From positions 5,766,001-5,830,000 of the forward strand of contig JAHWDD010000002.1 in NCBI GenBank assembly GCA_023897205.1: 64,000 nt of DNA, in the 5' to 3' direction. Position numbers and translations under genes: made by a program. The notes under the pieces are model-generated. The model made no database searches, was not told the origin of the DNA, and was given only the letters and a program-made list of their open reading frames with translations. How positions within the stretch are numbered: position 1 is the stretch's first letter; each line of letters begins with the position of its first letter. Shown here piece by piece: positions 1-10,544 of this stretch. The DNA comes from Exophiala sp. HKRS030. Lineage: Eukaryota; Ascomycota; Eurotiomycetes; Chaetothyriales; Herpotrichiellaceae.

Positions 1-1361
1 TGAGTAGTAGCAGCAGTCTTCTCGCCGACTTCTTTTCTGTTGGATTCCTTCTTGATCATCTCGATTACCAAGCCTGTTGATTTTCCTCGGGAAATCAGGG
101 CGGAGATCTGGCAGTGTCTCGCCCATGTGTCCGGAGTCAGACGCAGCCATTGCTCCGTGAAGGCTTCCACGGGCAGACTCTGATCTTCGGGATTATTGCC
201 ATGTGTGACAGATCTTGGTGATTGTAGGATCCATAGGCCAATGGAGAGTGTTAGCTGTTCTGCATCCCAACCGCCCTGCACGGGGGTGTTATTCCACTCG
301 TTGTTGAGAAGGTTTGTGATATCTTCCTTGTCATTGTCTGTAGCGGCCTCAAATAGTTTGAACTGTCTAAATATGGCGTGAAGGGTGTTGACAGATCCTG
401 GGAAGGCCTTGCTATGGGGAGTGGAATCGTTGTTGGATATGGCGGTAAGTATAGGGCCAAAGCTGTCCACTGTTGCGCCATTGAGGTCTCCATCGATATT
501 TACACCTCTGATATTGCATTCCTGGATGAATTCTTTCCATGCATCGAGTAACGTTGATGAGCTGGGGATGATGACAGAGCTTGGTGTCGGCTGATGACCT
601 CCGGTGAGGCAGATAAACAATTTCTTGGCTACAGTTGCAATGGCAGAGTTGGATGCAGCTATGTTTTCGAAAACATCATTGATGCTCAATGAGGAGCCGT
701 CGCTGACTTGATCGTCTGAAGCATCATTCGAATAGCCGACCATGGAGACGATATTGTCCTGGATCGTGCTCAGGTTCGGCTGAACTTGGACCAGTTCGAG
801 GATGTTCTTGACCTGTGCAACTGTAGATATTCCCCCTTGAGTAACCAGATCATTGAGGTGGACTTCATTGCTCGGGTCTCCAATATCGTCCATAGGTATA
901 TCCTCATCCCCTTCGCCCCTCGGATCGCCAGCCGACATTTGTGGGTCGTGATGATTCTGGGGTTGCTGCATCCTCGTCACGTAGACGCTATTGCTTGTGC
1001 TGACCTGTTTCACTGCCCATACCTTGTCATGACTACAAAGATGAAGAAAGCCTTGCGCCGAAGAGTCTGTCAAATTGTGCGACCTCGAAGGCTCAGCCGT
1101 TGACTTAAACTGTAATCTAGTACTTTCATCAGTGATGCTGACCTCGAATCTGGCTGGACCAATCGCTCAGAATCCCTGTAAACTGCCACTAGCCACCAAA
1201 GCAAGATTGACGAGAGGAACCTACCTGACTGGCCTCGACGTATCGCCCTGGGCTTCAACAAGCGTAACCAAATCTGGCGGTAATTCCATCAATCGAAATG
1301 TCTCCTGTGGGTAGGTGGAGGAGAAGCCTAGCGGCGGAAAGCCAGAAGTCTGAGTCGACAT
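1..1361 (-). CDS. DCC1: Sister chromatid cohesion protein Dcc1, 3' end outside the window
   Basis: Dcc1 joins Ctf8 and Ctf18 to form the alternative clamp loader RFC-Ctf18, which loads PCNA and supports cohesion at forks. I read two exons, 1225-1361 and 1-1149, with a 75-nt GT-AG intron at 1150-1224; the acceptor at 1150 is the one that keeps frame. The N-terminal part carries the family block LCSHDKVWAVKQVSTSNSVY (about residues 75-95), matching the Dcc1 pattern 'LC...K.Y.LR.V..SNS'. A low-complexity acidic stretch follows, then a helical region with VEAFTEQWLRLTPDTW that fits the C-terminal winged-helix part. About 428 codons are visible and the frame is still open at base 1, so the stop lies outside. 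The start at 1361 is the first ATG of the open frame. An ACGCGT box lies 300 bp upstream. The assignment rests on remembered family patterns and is fairly secure. Confidence 0.75.
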
Positions 1362-2690
1362 TATGCGGATATGCCGTTGAATGGTTTTGATAATGGATTT
1401 TGTGCATGTGCTTCCAGATGTCTTCGGTACAAATCTGCCGGAGAGCGACTGTAAGGAGGCCCTTTGCCGGTGGTAAGATTCTCAAAATTGCTTAGGTCTC
1501 TTATCCGTGCATTCAAGGTGTCGATGCACTAAATATGCGGATATGAATGATCTCAAGATTCAATGAAACCTTGCGTGCAAATTCCATTTTGCACGCACAA
1601 TGGTCGATTGCCACTTCTGTGCCATTGATAGTAGTTATAGAACGTCGAGTTAAAGCACGCGACGCGTCGAGAGATCTGCTGACATAAGTAACCATTTTAA
1701 GTGATTAGATTAGATCGAGGATATAGTTGGTGCGGGGTGGACCAGCGCCCCAAAGATTAAACAGTCGGACTATGGAGTAGATGTCAGGACACACGTTTGT
1801 TACACCATATGATCATCGAGGCTCGAGATCGAGTTGATCTGTAGCTAGGAGCTACATTATTTGAAATGAGGCCTTGATCGAAGCGGCCACAGATACTTGT
1901 AGTGTTTCAACAGAGATTCAAGTTACTCACATGCATCACCTACATAGGAAAATGAATGCAAAGCGGGGGATCTGTCTTCCTATGATTGGTGCCGAGATAC
2001 CAACGCGAAAAGGCTAGATCGTCAGGTACCACCAAACTAGAAACGCACCAGATCCAAAGTGATTAATGTAAACGTCATCATACTGCGCTCATGTTTTTGC
2101 TCCAGATATTTGTGTAGGAAATGTACGGGCCTGGTATCTATGTTGCAGCATACGGAATGCCGTCGTCGGTAAAAATCAAGCTTCTAACGGGCCAGGGGTG
2201 TACCCTGGCTCTTGACAACATTTGGGCAATCCCTGATAGGTGGTAGATTCCTTCGACAACTGCCACACACTACGTTTCGTACGGAAAGGAGGGTTTTAAC
2301 CTACACGAGGACGAAGAAGCTTTCGTGTCAAAGTCAGCCATCGACTGAACTAAACACAAGTATACCCCACCATTTGACATTCGTCGAATGTCCTTGCATC
2401 TAACTCTCACCACTGATGGGTCTGATACTGGTGCATTCTGCGACCTGGCGCCATCCGTCGGAGGACGGGCTTGCAACTCACCGAATGGAAGGTGTTTTGT
2501 CGATCCAATATGTTCCCCAAATCTAGCGTCATGCGTCAACTTCTTTTCATCTCTGTCTTCTGTGCAATATGTCTCCAGCGCAGTTGTGTCTTTCCTTTCG
2601 CACGTTCGCCAGCCTTGTTTTTTGTGCTTGATCACCTCTGGATATCAATGCCGTAATCTTCCTACATTCTTCTTACCTATCAGCAGCAGA
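1362..2690. other. Intergenic region between the divergent DCC1 and CFA-synthase genes
   Basis: About 1.3 kb with only short, non-conserved open frames on either strand. It serves as the shared upstream region of two divergently transcribed genes. Apart from the ACGCGT box near 1662, I see nothing recognisable. Confidence 0.6.
1657..1667. promoter_or_regulatory. MCB-like cell-cycle box upstream of DCC1
   Basis: The sequence ACGCGACGCGT contains the palindrome ACGCGT (1662-1667) preceded by an overlapping ACGCGA. It lies 300 bp upstream of the DCC1 start. ACGCGT is the MluI cell-cycle box bound by MBF (Mbp1-Swi6) in yeasts, which drives S-phase genes. Function here is inferred from position and from the same box near two other replication genes in this window. 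Confidence 0.4.
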
Positions 2691-4216
2691 ATGACTTCCT
2701 TGTTGGTCCTTGCCATCAACCAAGCCCGCAGCTACGCAGGCGCAGTTGCATGGGAACCGGCAGTCAATCTTTCCAAGAAGATTATCCTTTCGCTGTTGAG
2801 CCGTATCGAGACTGGACGTCTGACAATCATAGAAAAGGATGGGACCACCACTGTATATGGACAGGTTGGTGCAGAAAGCGTGGAGCCAACTGTGGCCCTA
2901 CTTGTAAAGCGCGATGCGTTCTGGCTGCGCCTGGCTTTGTTTGCCGACATGGTGCGCGGTGTAGCTTTCCCTTCACGCGTAGTAGCTGAATCTTGAAATA
3001 GGGTTTCGCGGAGTCGTTCATGCTAGGTGAAATCGAATGTCCTGATCTGACTTCCTTCTTTCAGGTGAGCTTGGATTAAAAGGCCACCAGGAAGACGCAG
3101 ATTAACGCCAGACACAGATATTCATCCTGAATAGAGAGAATCTCTCCAATGCAACGACGTTGACCTCGTCGATATCCTCCACAATCAGTGGTCTGCTTCG
3201 GCGAACCAATACCTTGACGAATGCTCAACTAAACATCAGTGCTCACTACGACATCAGCAATGCCATGTTCGAGGCCTTTTTATCTCCAGATATGACCTAT
3301 TCGTGTCCCATATGGAAGCCTAAATCCCAATTGATCGCCGGAAAGCCGGACGAAAGTCTTGAAGAGGCTCAATACCGAAAATTGGATCGATTCATCGACA
3401 ATGCCAAAATAAAATCTTCAGACCATGTGTTGGAGATTGGTACAGGTTGGGGCAGCCTAGCCATTCGCGCAGTACAAAGAACAGGTTGTCGAGTCACATC
3501 TCTAACACTGAGCCGAGAGCAGAAAGATTTGGCCGATCGTCGCATAGCTGCGGCGGGTCTCACAGAGAACATCGAAGTTTTGCTTTGCGACTATCGGGCT
3601 CTTCCAATGCCTCGGGACGGACCATATGATAAATTGATCAGTATCGAGATGATCGAAGCAGTGGGTAGAGAGTTCTTGTCCACATATTTCGAGTGTGTCC
3701 ACAAGCTGCTCAAGCCAGAAGGCGGTATAGCTGTGTTTCAATCCATCACGATGCCCGAATCCAGATATGAAGCATATTCGAAAGGAGATGATTTCATTCG
3801 GAAGTACATTTTTCCCGGAGGCCATCTACCGACCGTCTCACAGCTTGTAGACTCGATCAACAAGGGCAGCAAAGGCATGCTTATTGTTGACTCGATTGAG
3901 AACATCGGACCTCATTATGCAAAGACGTTGAGGTTGTGGAAGGAAGACTTCCAGCGAAATTTTGATTCCAAGATTCGTCGGGCACTGCTGGCGGAACATG
4001 ACGGTATGACTGAAGGTGACGTAGCCTTATTTCGCAGAAAATGGGAGGTAAGTCATGAATAAATGTAAGCAGAATCTGCGGAGTGATGCTGACCAGAGAT
4101 TGCAGTACTACTTCACATATTGTGAAGCGGGCTTCAATACCAGAACTCTCGGCGATGTGATCATCACCGTGTCGAGGGAAGGTGCGATGGAGATGATGGA
4201 GGATATTCCTTTATAG
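2691..4216 (+). CDS. Cyclopropane-fatty-acyl-phospholipid synthase-type SAM methyltransferase
   Basis: This family transfers a methyl group from S-adenosylmethionine to unsaturated acyl chains of phospholipids. Four exons read cleanly: 2691-2951, 3002-3064, 3118-4047 and 4106-4216 (454 aa). Introns of 50, 53 and 58 nt have GT-AG ends. The joined exons 1-3 give the family block DMGFAESFMLGE followed by FILNRENLS, which confirms the first two splices. The SAM-binding motif VLEIGTGWGSLA is near residue 211, and the C-terminal YYFTYCEAGFNTRTLGD is also typical. The N-terminal half (WEPAVNLSKK...) is the accessory domain of fungal CFA synthases. The start at 2691 is the first ATG before the conserved block; no signal peptide is obvious. 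Its stop is 68 nt from the stop of the convergent REX4. Exact substrate and product cannot be read from sequence. Confidence 0.85.
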
Positions 4217-4284
4217 CGTCCAAAGATACCATTATGAAGTACACTCCAGCTCAGGTCATCTTATTGTGTTGACAATCTTATGCT

Positions 4285-5331
4285 TCAATGTTTCTTCTTT
4301 TTCTTCTTCTTTCTGGGTTTGGATTGAGGCGACTGTCCGTCAAGAGATGGAGGCTCGGATGACAGTCGAACAGGCCAGCGTTTTGAATGCTCTCGTTCAA
4401 AGGCTGCCTTATCTTTGCGAAATAACAGCATACACGCCCTCGCATCTTCAACACTTGAATGTGCTCCATCCTGGATCTCAAAGCCGAGTAGCTCTGACGT
4501 AAGGATTTTTAGTCGCGGCCAGCTGCCTCCGGCTAATTTTCTGTACGGAGCGTGTCGCGAAGTGTCTCGGATATCTCGTTTTGGGTGACTGAGCATCAAG
4601 GCCTCAAGGTCGTGATGGATAGCGTGGCCAATGAGTATTCTATCTTTCATGATCTTTGTAATCTCCATCTGTACCTCTTCGAGTGACCGAGCTTCATGCA
4701 TATGCTTTGGCAAGATCCCGCTGACGGCGGTCCTCCAGTCTGTGACGGGTTCTTTGGGAAGGACATAAGAATCGTAGACTTGCTCGCCGTTGTAGTTGAC
4801 GACACTGACACGAGCGAGGGCCGACTCTCGGTCGGGGTTTGGACCAACCCCTACCATTTCGCAGTCGATGGCGACATATCGTCCCAACTCAACCCTGCTA
4901 GCGATCAGCAAACAATCAATGAGGGTAAGTACGAGAGCAACAACATACGAAGGTGAAAGCCCCGCATTAACCAGTTCAGCCGCAGACAACACCCTCCGCG
5001 TCGGGATATCACTGTCTGCATTCTCAGCATCCTGTATTGATTTCTTCGATGTTGCCGGAGTTGACAAAGATATCTCGCCGGAAGACACCATCTTCCTGCC
5101 CTGGTGACGAGATCTATGTGCGGGTCGTTGTTCCGACGGATGTGCATTCCCAGCAGACGCGCGTGACGTGGAGGACGTAAACGCCAAACTATTATTGCGC
5201 TTGCGCTTCACGCCTGCATTGTTCTGAGTATCCCGCACGGGAGGGTTTGTCTGTGAGGAGGAGGAGGAGGACGATGATTGCAATGTCGATTGCAGCTTCT
5301 TCCAGTTCGACGACAGGACTGTTGTTGCCAT
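4285..5331 (-). CDS. REX4: RNA exonuclease 4 (DEDDh 3'-5' exonuclease)
   Basis: Rex4 is a nuclear 3'-5' exoribonuclease of the RNase T/DEDD family that acts in pre-rRNA processing. The start at 5331 is chosen because MATTVLSSNWKKLQ is the usual Rex4 N-terminus; the frame stays open upstream to 5484 but without family resemblance. The exonuclease motifs are in order: AIDCEMVG (about residue 136), LIGHAIHHDLEAL (about 213) and HSSVEDA (about 273), giving the catalytic D-E-D-D plus histidine. The C-terminus is a lysine run (KPRKKKKKKKH), a likely nucleolar localisation signal. One intron is inferred at 4898-4948 (GTATGT donor, TGCTGAT branch, TAG acceptor). It is a multiple of three and has no stop, so the unspliced frame also stays open. 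The spliced product is 331 aa, or 330 if the CAG acceptor three bases downstream is used. Confidence 0.9.
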   Translation of the reverse strand: MATTVLSSNWKKLQSTLQSSSSSSSSQTNPPVRDTQNNAGVKRKRNNSLAFTSSTSRASAGNAHPSEQRPAHRSRHQGRKMVSSGEISLSTPATSKKSIQDAENADSDIPTRRVLSAAELVNAGLSPSYVVALVLTLIDCLLIASRVELGRYVAIDCEMVGVGPNPDRESALARVSVVNYNGEQVYDSYVLPKEPVTDWRTAVSGILPKHMHEARSLEEVQMEITKIMKDRILIGHAIHHDLEALMLSHPKRDIRDTSRHAPYRKLAGGSWPRLKILTSELLGFEIQDGAHSSVEDARACMLLFRKDKAAFEREHSKRWPVRLSSEPPSLDGQSPQSKPRKKKKKKKH

Positions 5332-5867
5332 GACCCGGCCGACTTCCTTCGGAGAAGAGGGTGTCTCTGACGCAGAGAAGGAAACGAAAGACTCGTCCCG
5401 CATCCGACGATGAGGACTTTGTCCACATTTGGGCGAGGATTCGTGACGAAAGAAATGTTTGCCCGAAGTACTCCCGCGCATCACCTTTCCGATGGATCAT
5501 TGATATTCCGCACCCGCCATCCTGCACAGCATGGTACGAGCAGGACCACCAGGACCCAGGATAGAGGAAGGAAATATAGATCTCCTTTGAATAGAGAAAT
5601 ACAGAGTTCGGAAATTGCGGTACATGAAAGCTCAGATCGAACCAGCGAGACCGTGTGGACTTTTCATCACTCAACCATTATAACAAGTATCTGCAACATA
5701 TTTCTATCAAAAAACAAGAGAATAAAATCAGGGTGTTCCAGCCTCGTCTATCAGCAGACACGATATTGCAGATAAGGCAGCCACGGTCAGTAATTTGGCA
5801 GTCAACTCTCACCAGCTTCTCGGATTGGTACTACGCGAATATATTCTAAGTCTCCAAGCCCCGAGAC
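5332..5867. other. Divergent promoter region REX4/DcpS
   Basis: 536 bp between two divergent starts. No gene is seen and no clear TATA box or operator was recognised. Confidence 0.6.
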
Positions 5868-6929
5868 ATGGCTTCAGCCCCAGAAACCAAGGCTGAAGCG
5901 GAGGCACTCGTGCCACGCTTCCAACTCGAGCGAGTCCTCAACCAGGACCAGAATGGCCGACGAATCTCGCTACTTGGTAGAATAGATTCAAAACCAGCAC
6001 TCATCACTTTGGAACGGGCAGCGCTACCGACGACAGCAGACGTTGTCAACACACTCCTTGCCACACTGACCAACACCACGAACTTGGGTGCGAATGATAT
6101 TTACCGATGGTACATGTCAAACCGGTCAACGGTGCCAACTCCTCAATCAAAAAATCCAGCAACGACCGTCGAATCTCTACCGACATCATCACCCCCACCG
6201 CCACAACAGGAAACAATAGCGGATCTCAAACTCAACCTGATCTACCCATGCACAGCACAGCACGTCAAGAAATACTCTTCACAGCGTTTACGGCTGGTCA
6301 CCGAGACGCCTGCCATCTATGCAGCGCATGTCGCGCCATACATCGCACGGCAAAGACTGTCTGGCCGGCTAGACTGGATCTACAACATCTTGGACGGCCG
6401 CACCGAGCAAGAAGACGTCATCTCGCGGGTCGACTGGGACTCGGCGTCGAACTCTGGCTTCCTGCTGCTTCCGGATCTCAACTGGGACCGGAAGACCGTG
6501 TCGGGGATGCACTTGCTGGCCCTACCCCAGCGACGCGACATCCACTCGCTGCGGTCGTTGAGGAAGTCCCACGTGCCGTGGCTGAAGACCGTGCAGGCTC
6601 ACATCATCGATGCAGCTACGAGAGTGTTCCCGGGCCAAATTGACAGTGACGAGGTCAAGTGCTACATCCACTACCAGCCTACATACTACCATTTCCATGT
6701 CCATGTTGTGCATGTTATGTTGGAAGCTGGCACGACACAGAGCGTAGGCAAGGCTATTTCGTTGGGAAGTGTGATCAGCTGGCTGGAAACACTGGGCGGT
6801 TCGACGGATGAGGATATTGGGCTCGACAGTGTGGATTTGGAATATTGGGTCGGCGAGGAGAACGAGTTGTGGAAGAAATGCTTCGGCAGACTGAAGGCGG
6901 GTGAGGCCGTGGATCTCAATGCCGAGTAG
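5868..6929 (+). CDS. DCS1: Scavenger mRNA-decapping enzyme DcpS (HIT family)
   Basis: DcpS hydrolyses the m7GpppN cap left after 3'-5' mRNA decay, releasing m7GMP, in cytoplasm and nucleus. The intronless frame gives 353 aa, close to the usual family length. The HIT signature YHFHVHVVH is at about residues 273-281 and supplies the catalytic histidine triad. Upstream are family blocks LNLIYPCTAQHVKKYS, WIYNILDGRTE and LLLPDLNW, the last two around the cap-binding and domain-swap region. The start MASAPETKAEAEALVPRF is the first ATG of the frame and is followed directly by the N-terminal dimerisation region. It is convergent with the AA9 gene, with about 500 bp between stops. Confidence 0.93.
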   Translation: MASAPETKAEAEALVPRFQLERVLNQDQNGRRISLLGRIDSKPALITLERAALPTTADVVNTLLATLTNTTNLGANDIYRWYMSNRSTVPTPQSKNPATTVESLPTSSPPPPQQETIADLKLNLIYPCTAQHVKKYSSQRLRLVTETPAIYAAHVAPYIARQRLSGRLDWIYNILDGRTEQEDVISRVDWDSASNSGFLLLPDLNWDRKTVSGMHLLALPQRRDIHSLRSLRKSHVPWLKTVQAHIIDAATRVFPGQIDSDEVKCYIHYQPTYYHFHVHVVHVMLEAGTTQSVGKAISLGSVISWLETLGGSTDEDIGLDSVDLEYWVGEENELWKKCFGRLKAGEAVDLNAE

Positions 6930-7435
6930 AAGGAGAGCCACCGAGTCTGTGGTATCTGAATACCAAATGGTCCACAGGGTTTGGATCAAAACAAGAGAAA
7001 TCCACAAGAACACGAATCTTTTTCTGAAAGAAAGGATTTTAATCTCCGGGGCTCCAAAGGCCAGGTCGTTCTCGCGACAAGCACGAGACCACCATGACAC
7101 GATATCATTTATATCTATATCATATAACAATGGTCGTTTCATGGTTTCCCAATTCTTTCGTCCAGGGGTCCACCCCAACATAAAAGATTTTGAAAGCACG
7201 AAAAGAGTAATATTTACAGCAAGAATTGAAACAAATGTTCATCGAACCTCTTGTCGGGAAATGCGTCATGTATGCTTGCACGTTGGTAGGTGTTACACTG
7301 GACAAGAGACAATTCGAGGAGCCAAAAAAAATAGAAGAGCGAGTCGCCAAGAAAGCGACTTGATTCATCGTAGGATGATGGTGTATGATGGGTGCATTTA
7401 GTCCAACATGTGGTCAAGGAATGCATGGAGGAAAT
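6930..7435. other. Convergent 3' intergenic region DcpS/AA9
   Basis: 506 bp between two stop codons. It holds only short, non-conserved open frames and is probably 3' UTR on both sides. Confidence 0.6.
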
Positions 7436-8571
7436 TTATTCCTCAACGTAGCAGACGAACTTGGTGGGCTTGCCAATCCGGCCAGTGACAGTGCTGCTGA
7501 AAGACACGGGCGAGGTAGATGTGGCGACCGGTTCTTCAGTGTATGGAGGAAGCGTTGCCGACGAGGGCGCGGCTTCTGTTGGCAGTACCACAGCACTTTT
7601 GGTCGTGGTCGTGGTGCTAGAAGCTGCGGCAGAAGTAGTGATTGCTGCGATTGTGGTAGAGATGACAGCCGTGGGGGCAATGACGCTGGCTGTAATGTCC
7701 ACTTTGGCTGTTGTGGTTGAGGCTGCGGCGGATGTTGCAGCAACAGAACTTGAAGCAGCGGCGGTAGTGGTAGTACTGGAAACGGCGGCTGCAGTAGTGG
7801 TTGCCGATGGTTGTGGGCTAGACCCAGAGCCGCCGAGCACTGGTGGGCCAGGAATGATATAGCTCTGCAAGTTGGTGTAGATGTTGATATGGATACCTGG
7901 ATCTGCGTCGTTGTAGAATTCTGTGGCTGGGACACCACCGGTGGTCAGAGAGTTGGTGCCAGAGCCAGTGATTTCTAGGTTGAAGCACTGAGGATAAGCT
8001 TGAGAGCCACCAAGATCGAAAGCAGCATGCAAAGCGATGGTGTCGTGACGAAGAACGTACTTTCCAGGAGCAATGCTCGAGGGAATGGTGACGCTCCAGG
8101 TATTATTGTTGGCGATCAAGTCATCAGACGCCCAGTTGCCGCCTTGTGGGCTACCGCTGTTAAGGCCTGCCTCGTCGATTTTGGTGAACTTCAAGCCAGT
8201 CTTATCGACAGTGGTGCAATCATCTCCGCAGGGGCAAGGAAATCCAAGACAGGCCCGTGATGGGAAACAGGCCAGTCAGTCCACTGCAGCTCGACAGCAG
8301 AGCCGGCAGCAACCTTGACATAAGCGCCGCCAGGAGTAGCACTCTTATGGCAGATGATGTCAGGTGATGAATAGTCGCTGACGAAGCCATTGTCAAGATT
8401 GTCCGCTGTCCAGCCCGCAACGACAGGTGCAGGGTTTTGATATCTGAAGGCAGGATTGTATCCAAGATAATACTGTCCATCGGCAACGACACCGGTGACA
8501 CGTCCGTGTGCTTGAACCTTGGTGAGGAGTGTGAGAGCTCCAAACAGGAGGGCTGGCTTGGAGAACGACAT
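7436..8571 (-). CDS. AA9 lytic polysaccharide monooxygenase, frame broken by an apparent 1-base deletion
   Basis: AA9 enzymes are secreted copper monooxygenases that cleave cellulose or hemicellulose chains oxidatively. The start at 8571 gives a signal peptide ending KVQA, so the mature protein begins with His22 (HGRV), the first copper-brace ligand. SHHGPVLDF carries the second histidine. ALHAAFDLGGSQAYPQC holds the second-sphere His and Gln and the axial Tyr. Between LDFLAP and CGDDCTTVDKTGLKF the frame shifts by one base at the G-run 8231-8234 (CCCC in the gene). One extra C restores a contiguous AA9 domain and a 378-aa protein. No intron fits there because the conserved residues are adjacent. 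After about residue 250 comes a long Ala/Ser/Thr-rich tail without a CBM1, ending in VTGRIGKPTKFVCYVEE. The family call is secure; whether the gene is intact depends on that base. Confidence 0.88.
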
Positions 8572-10544
8572 TTCTGATATTGTGGGATGATAAGAGGATG
8601 ACCCGATCAACGTAGATGAAGATAGTTGGAACTGGTTCTGTTTGCTCAAATCGTCAACGAAAAGAGTGACTTGTGTGGTAAGCTTCAATCAATGAAGACT
8701 TCAAACGAATGTGATTGAGTGAATGGAACGGTCAATTGACCTCTGAAACGAAAGACCTGCTTTGAAGCTTTGGAGGGAAGTGTGCTCTGGCGAAAGGAAC
8801 ACGAAGCATGAGCTCAGCGATGGTCTTTATATCCCATGTTGACGGAGATGCATACGCAGCAGCTTCCAGTCCACAAAAATCTCATCATCTTTGCATATTG
8901 TACTTCGTCCTGGACCCAGCCGTCAAATGCAGAGCTGGCGAGTTTCATCTCAGAGGGGCAGCTGGGGATTTAGGATGAATGGCATGATTTTTGCAAGGGA
9001 CGAATAGGAGATTATGGGACTGTGGGCCAGTTTATGCATGGCAAAGGACGGAATCCACGCTAGGTGAGCGCTCGGCATGGACGTTATGGACCTTGAGATG
9101 GACACGGATGGAGTGCATGCATGGGTAAGTAGCGGAGAATAGATGGCGCCTTCGGCAAGCAAATGCTGGATCGGAGACAATTGGATCTCGTCGTCTCGAA
9201 TATCAGATCTGCTAGGTGTGTATTGCCAGGGCACCATCAAAATTCGGGACCAGGGCGGACCAGGTAAGAAAAATTGACCTGTTTCAGAGTCAACGTGGCG
9301 AGCAGGGGTGGAGGATGCTCGCTCTGAGTGACCATCAACTTATTGCAATGGGCTTTCCACAGGATTCGTGAAATGAGTTCATGACAACTGATCCTGAGCG
9401 AGGCTCGATAGAGATAGGATTGCCAGAGTATAATAATTGCATCTCACAGAATATTTCTGTCTACACGAGAGGTTGTAGCGGTCATACGAGAAGGTCTATC
9501 ATAGAGAAAGGACAATTTTTGTGGAGAAATTGAGCGGAGCTCTTGGCCCGTGGAATTGTGTACTGCCAAGCGTTGGACTGTTTCATCCCCTTAACTGACT
9601 CGGCCCAACATCAAAGCTACCAGACAGGTGCCAGAGGTACCTAGCATACTTTGGCTAAGATATCAGTGCATAGATCCACGCGCTGAGCACAAGATGACGA
9701 CAGGATCGATGCAGGTAGTCGCCGAGCACGCATGATCTTGCTTTCACAACTTGCCTACGTACCACACTGTACAATGCCTGTGATGTCCCCTTACGAAACC
9801 TCTGCCTTCAATCTCAAAAAGGACTATAGGAACCCTGCAAGGATTCATCTCCAGTTAATGCACACTTCAATATATGAATTATCCAACAATTCTGGGTCCC
9901 GGTTGCCTGCTTGGCTGTCATTGATCAGTCGACTCCGCTGTCGCTTCCGAGCTTTAGGCGAAACTCTGTGGAATGCGAGGTGGCAAGACGGTACTTCCAC
10001 GCCAATATCGATGTCTGCCCTTGTCTTTACTCCTCAAAAGGCTAGGTGATGTCCGAGGTGCTCCGTGCTTGCTTGCTGCCTATAATCGAGCTTTAAAGGC
10101 ACACCATTCTGTCTCAAGCTTCGTCATCCTCATCTCGCTTACCATTCAACTGGTGTACAGTCGAGATCTGCTTGGTAGCACGGCTGAGTTGTGTTGAAAA
10201 CCGCTACCAAACAGGCCGAACTTCCAACTCTCAGCTCGTACTGCCTCAGGTTCATTCGTCAGACCGACTCTTGCTTGAACTTGTCGTCGCCAGTTGGGGA
10301 TAGATTGCGGACAAACCAAATCAGGTAAGGAGACTGCAAATTTGGATGAGGAATGTCATCCTTCTGTGGTAACCTTGATGGTCGCACTAGGTTCCAGTCT
10401 GCTGTGACAACTTAGGGCATCTTTGGTAACCTTGTCGATGATAACTTCGCGGCAGCGAGGAAAGTACAAAGTCCTCTGGCAAGGTATGGGGCATGGTCTC
10501 AGGGTAAAGGTACAATACAATACGTTCCCTAGAACGGTGCGCCC
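8572..10544. other. Long intergenic region between AA9 and PEX12
   Basis: Nearly 2 kb. The AA9 promoter occupies the left end. Open frames at 9732-10197 are short, overlap in different frames and show no family motif. The right end is the 3' flank of PEX12. I see no other gene, repeat or RNA. Confidence 0.6.
8825..8831 (-). promoter_or_regulatory. Possible TATA box of the AA9 gene
   Basis: On the minus strand the sequence reads GGGATATAAAG, a TATAAAG box 254 bp upstream of the AA9 start codon. It is consistent with an inducible secreted-enzyme gene with a fairly long 5' UTR. This rests on position and motif only. Confidence 0.3.

Noticed and set aside
8962..9658. CTGGGG (CreA-like, 8962) and GGCTAA (XlnR-like, 9653) upstream of the AA9 gene.
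   Set aside because: Single short matches expected by chance; the XlnR-like site is over 1 kb from the start codon.
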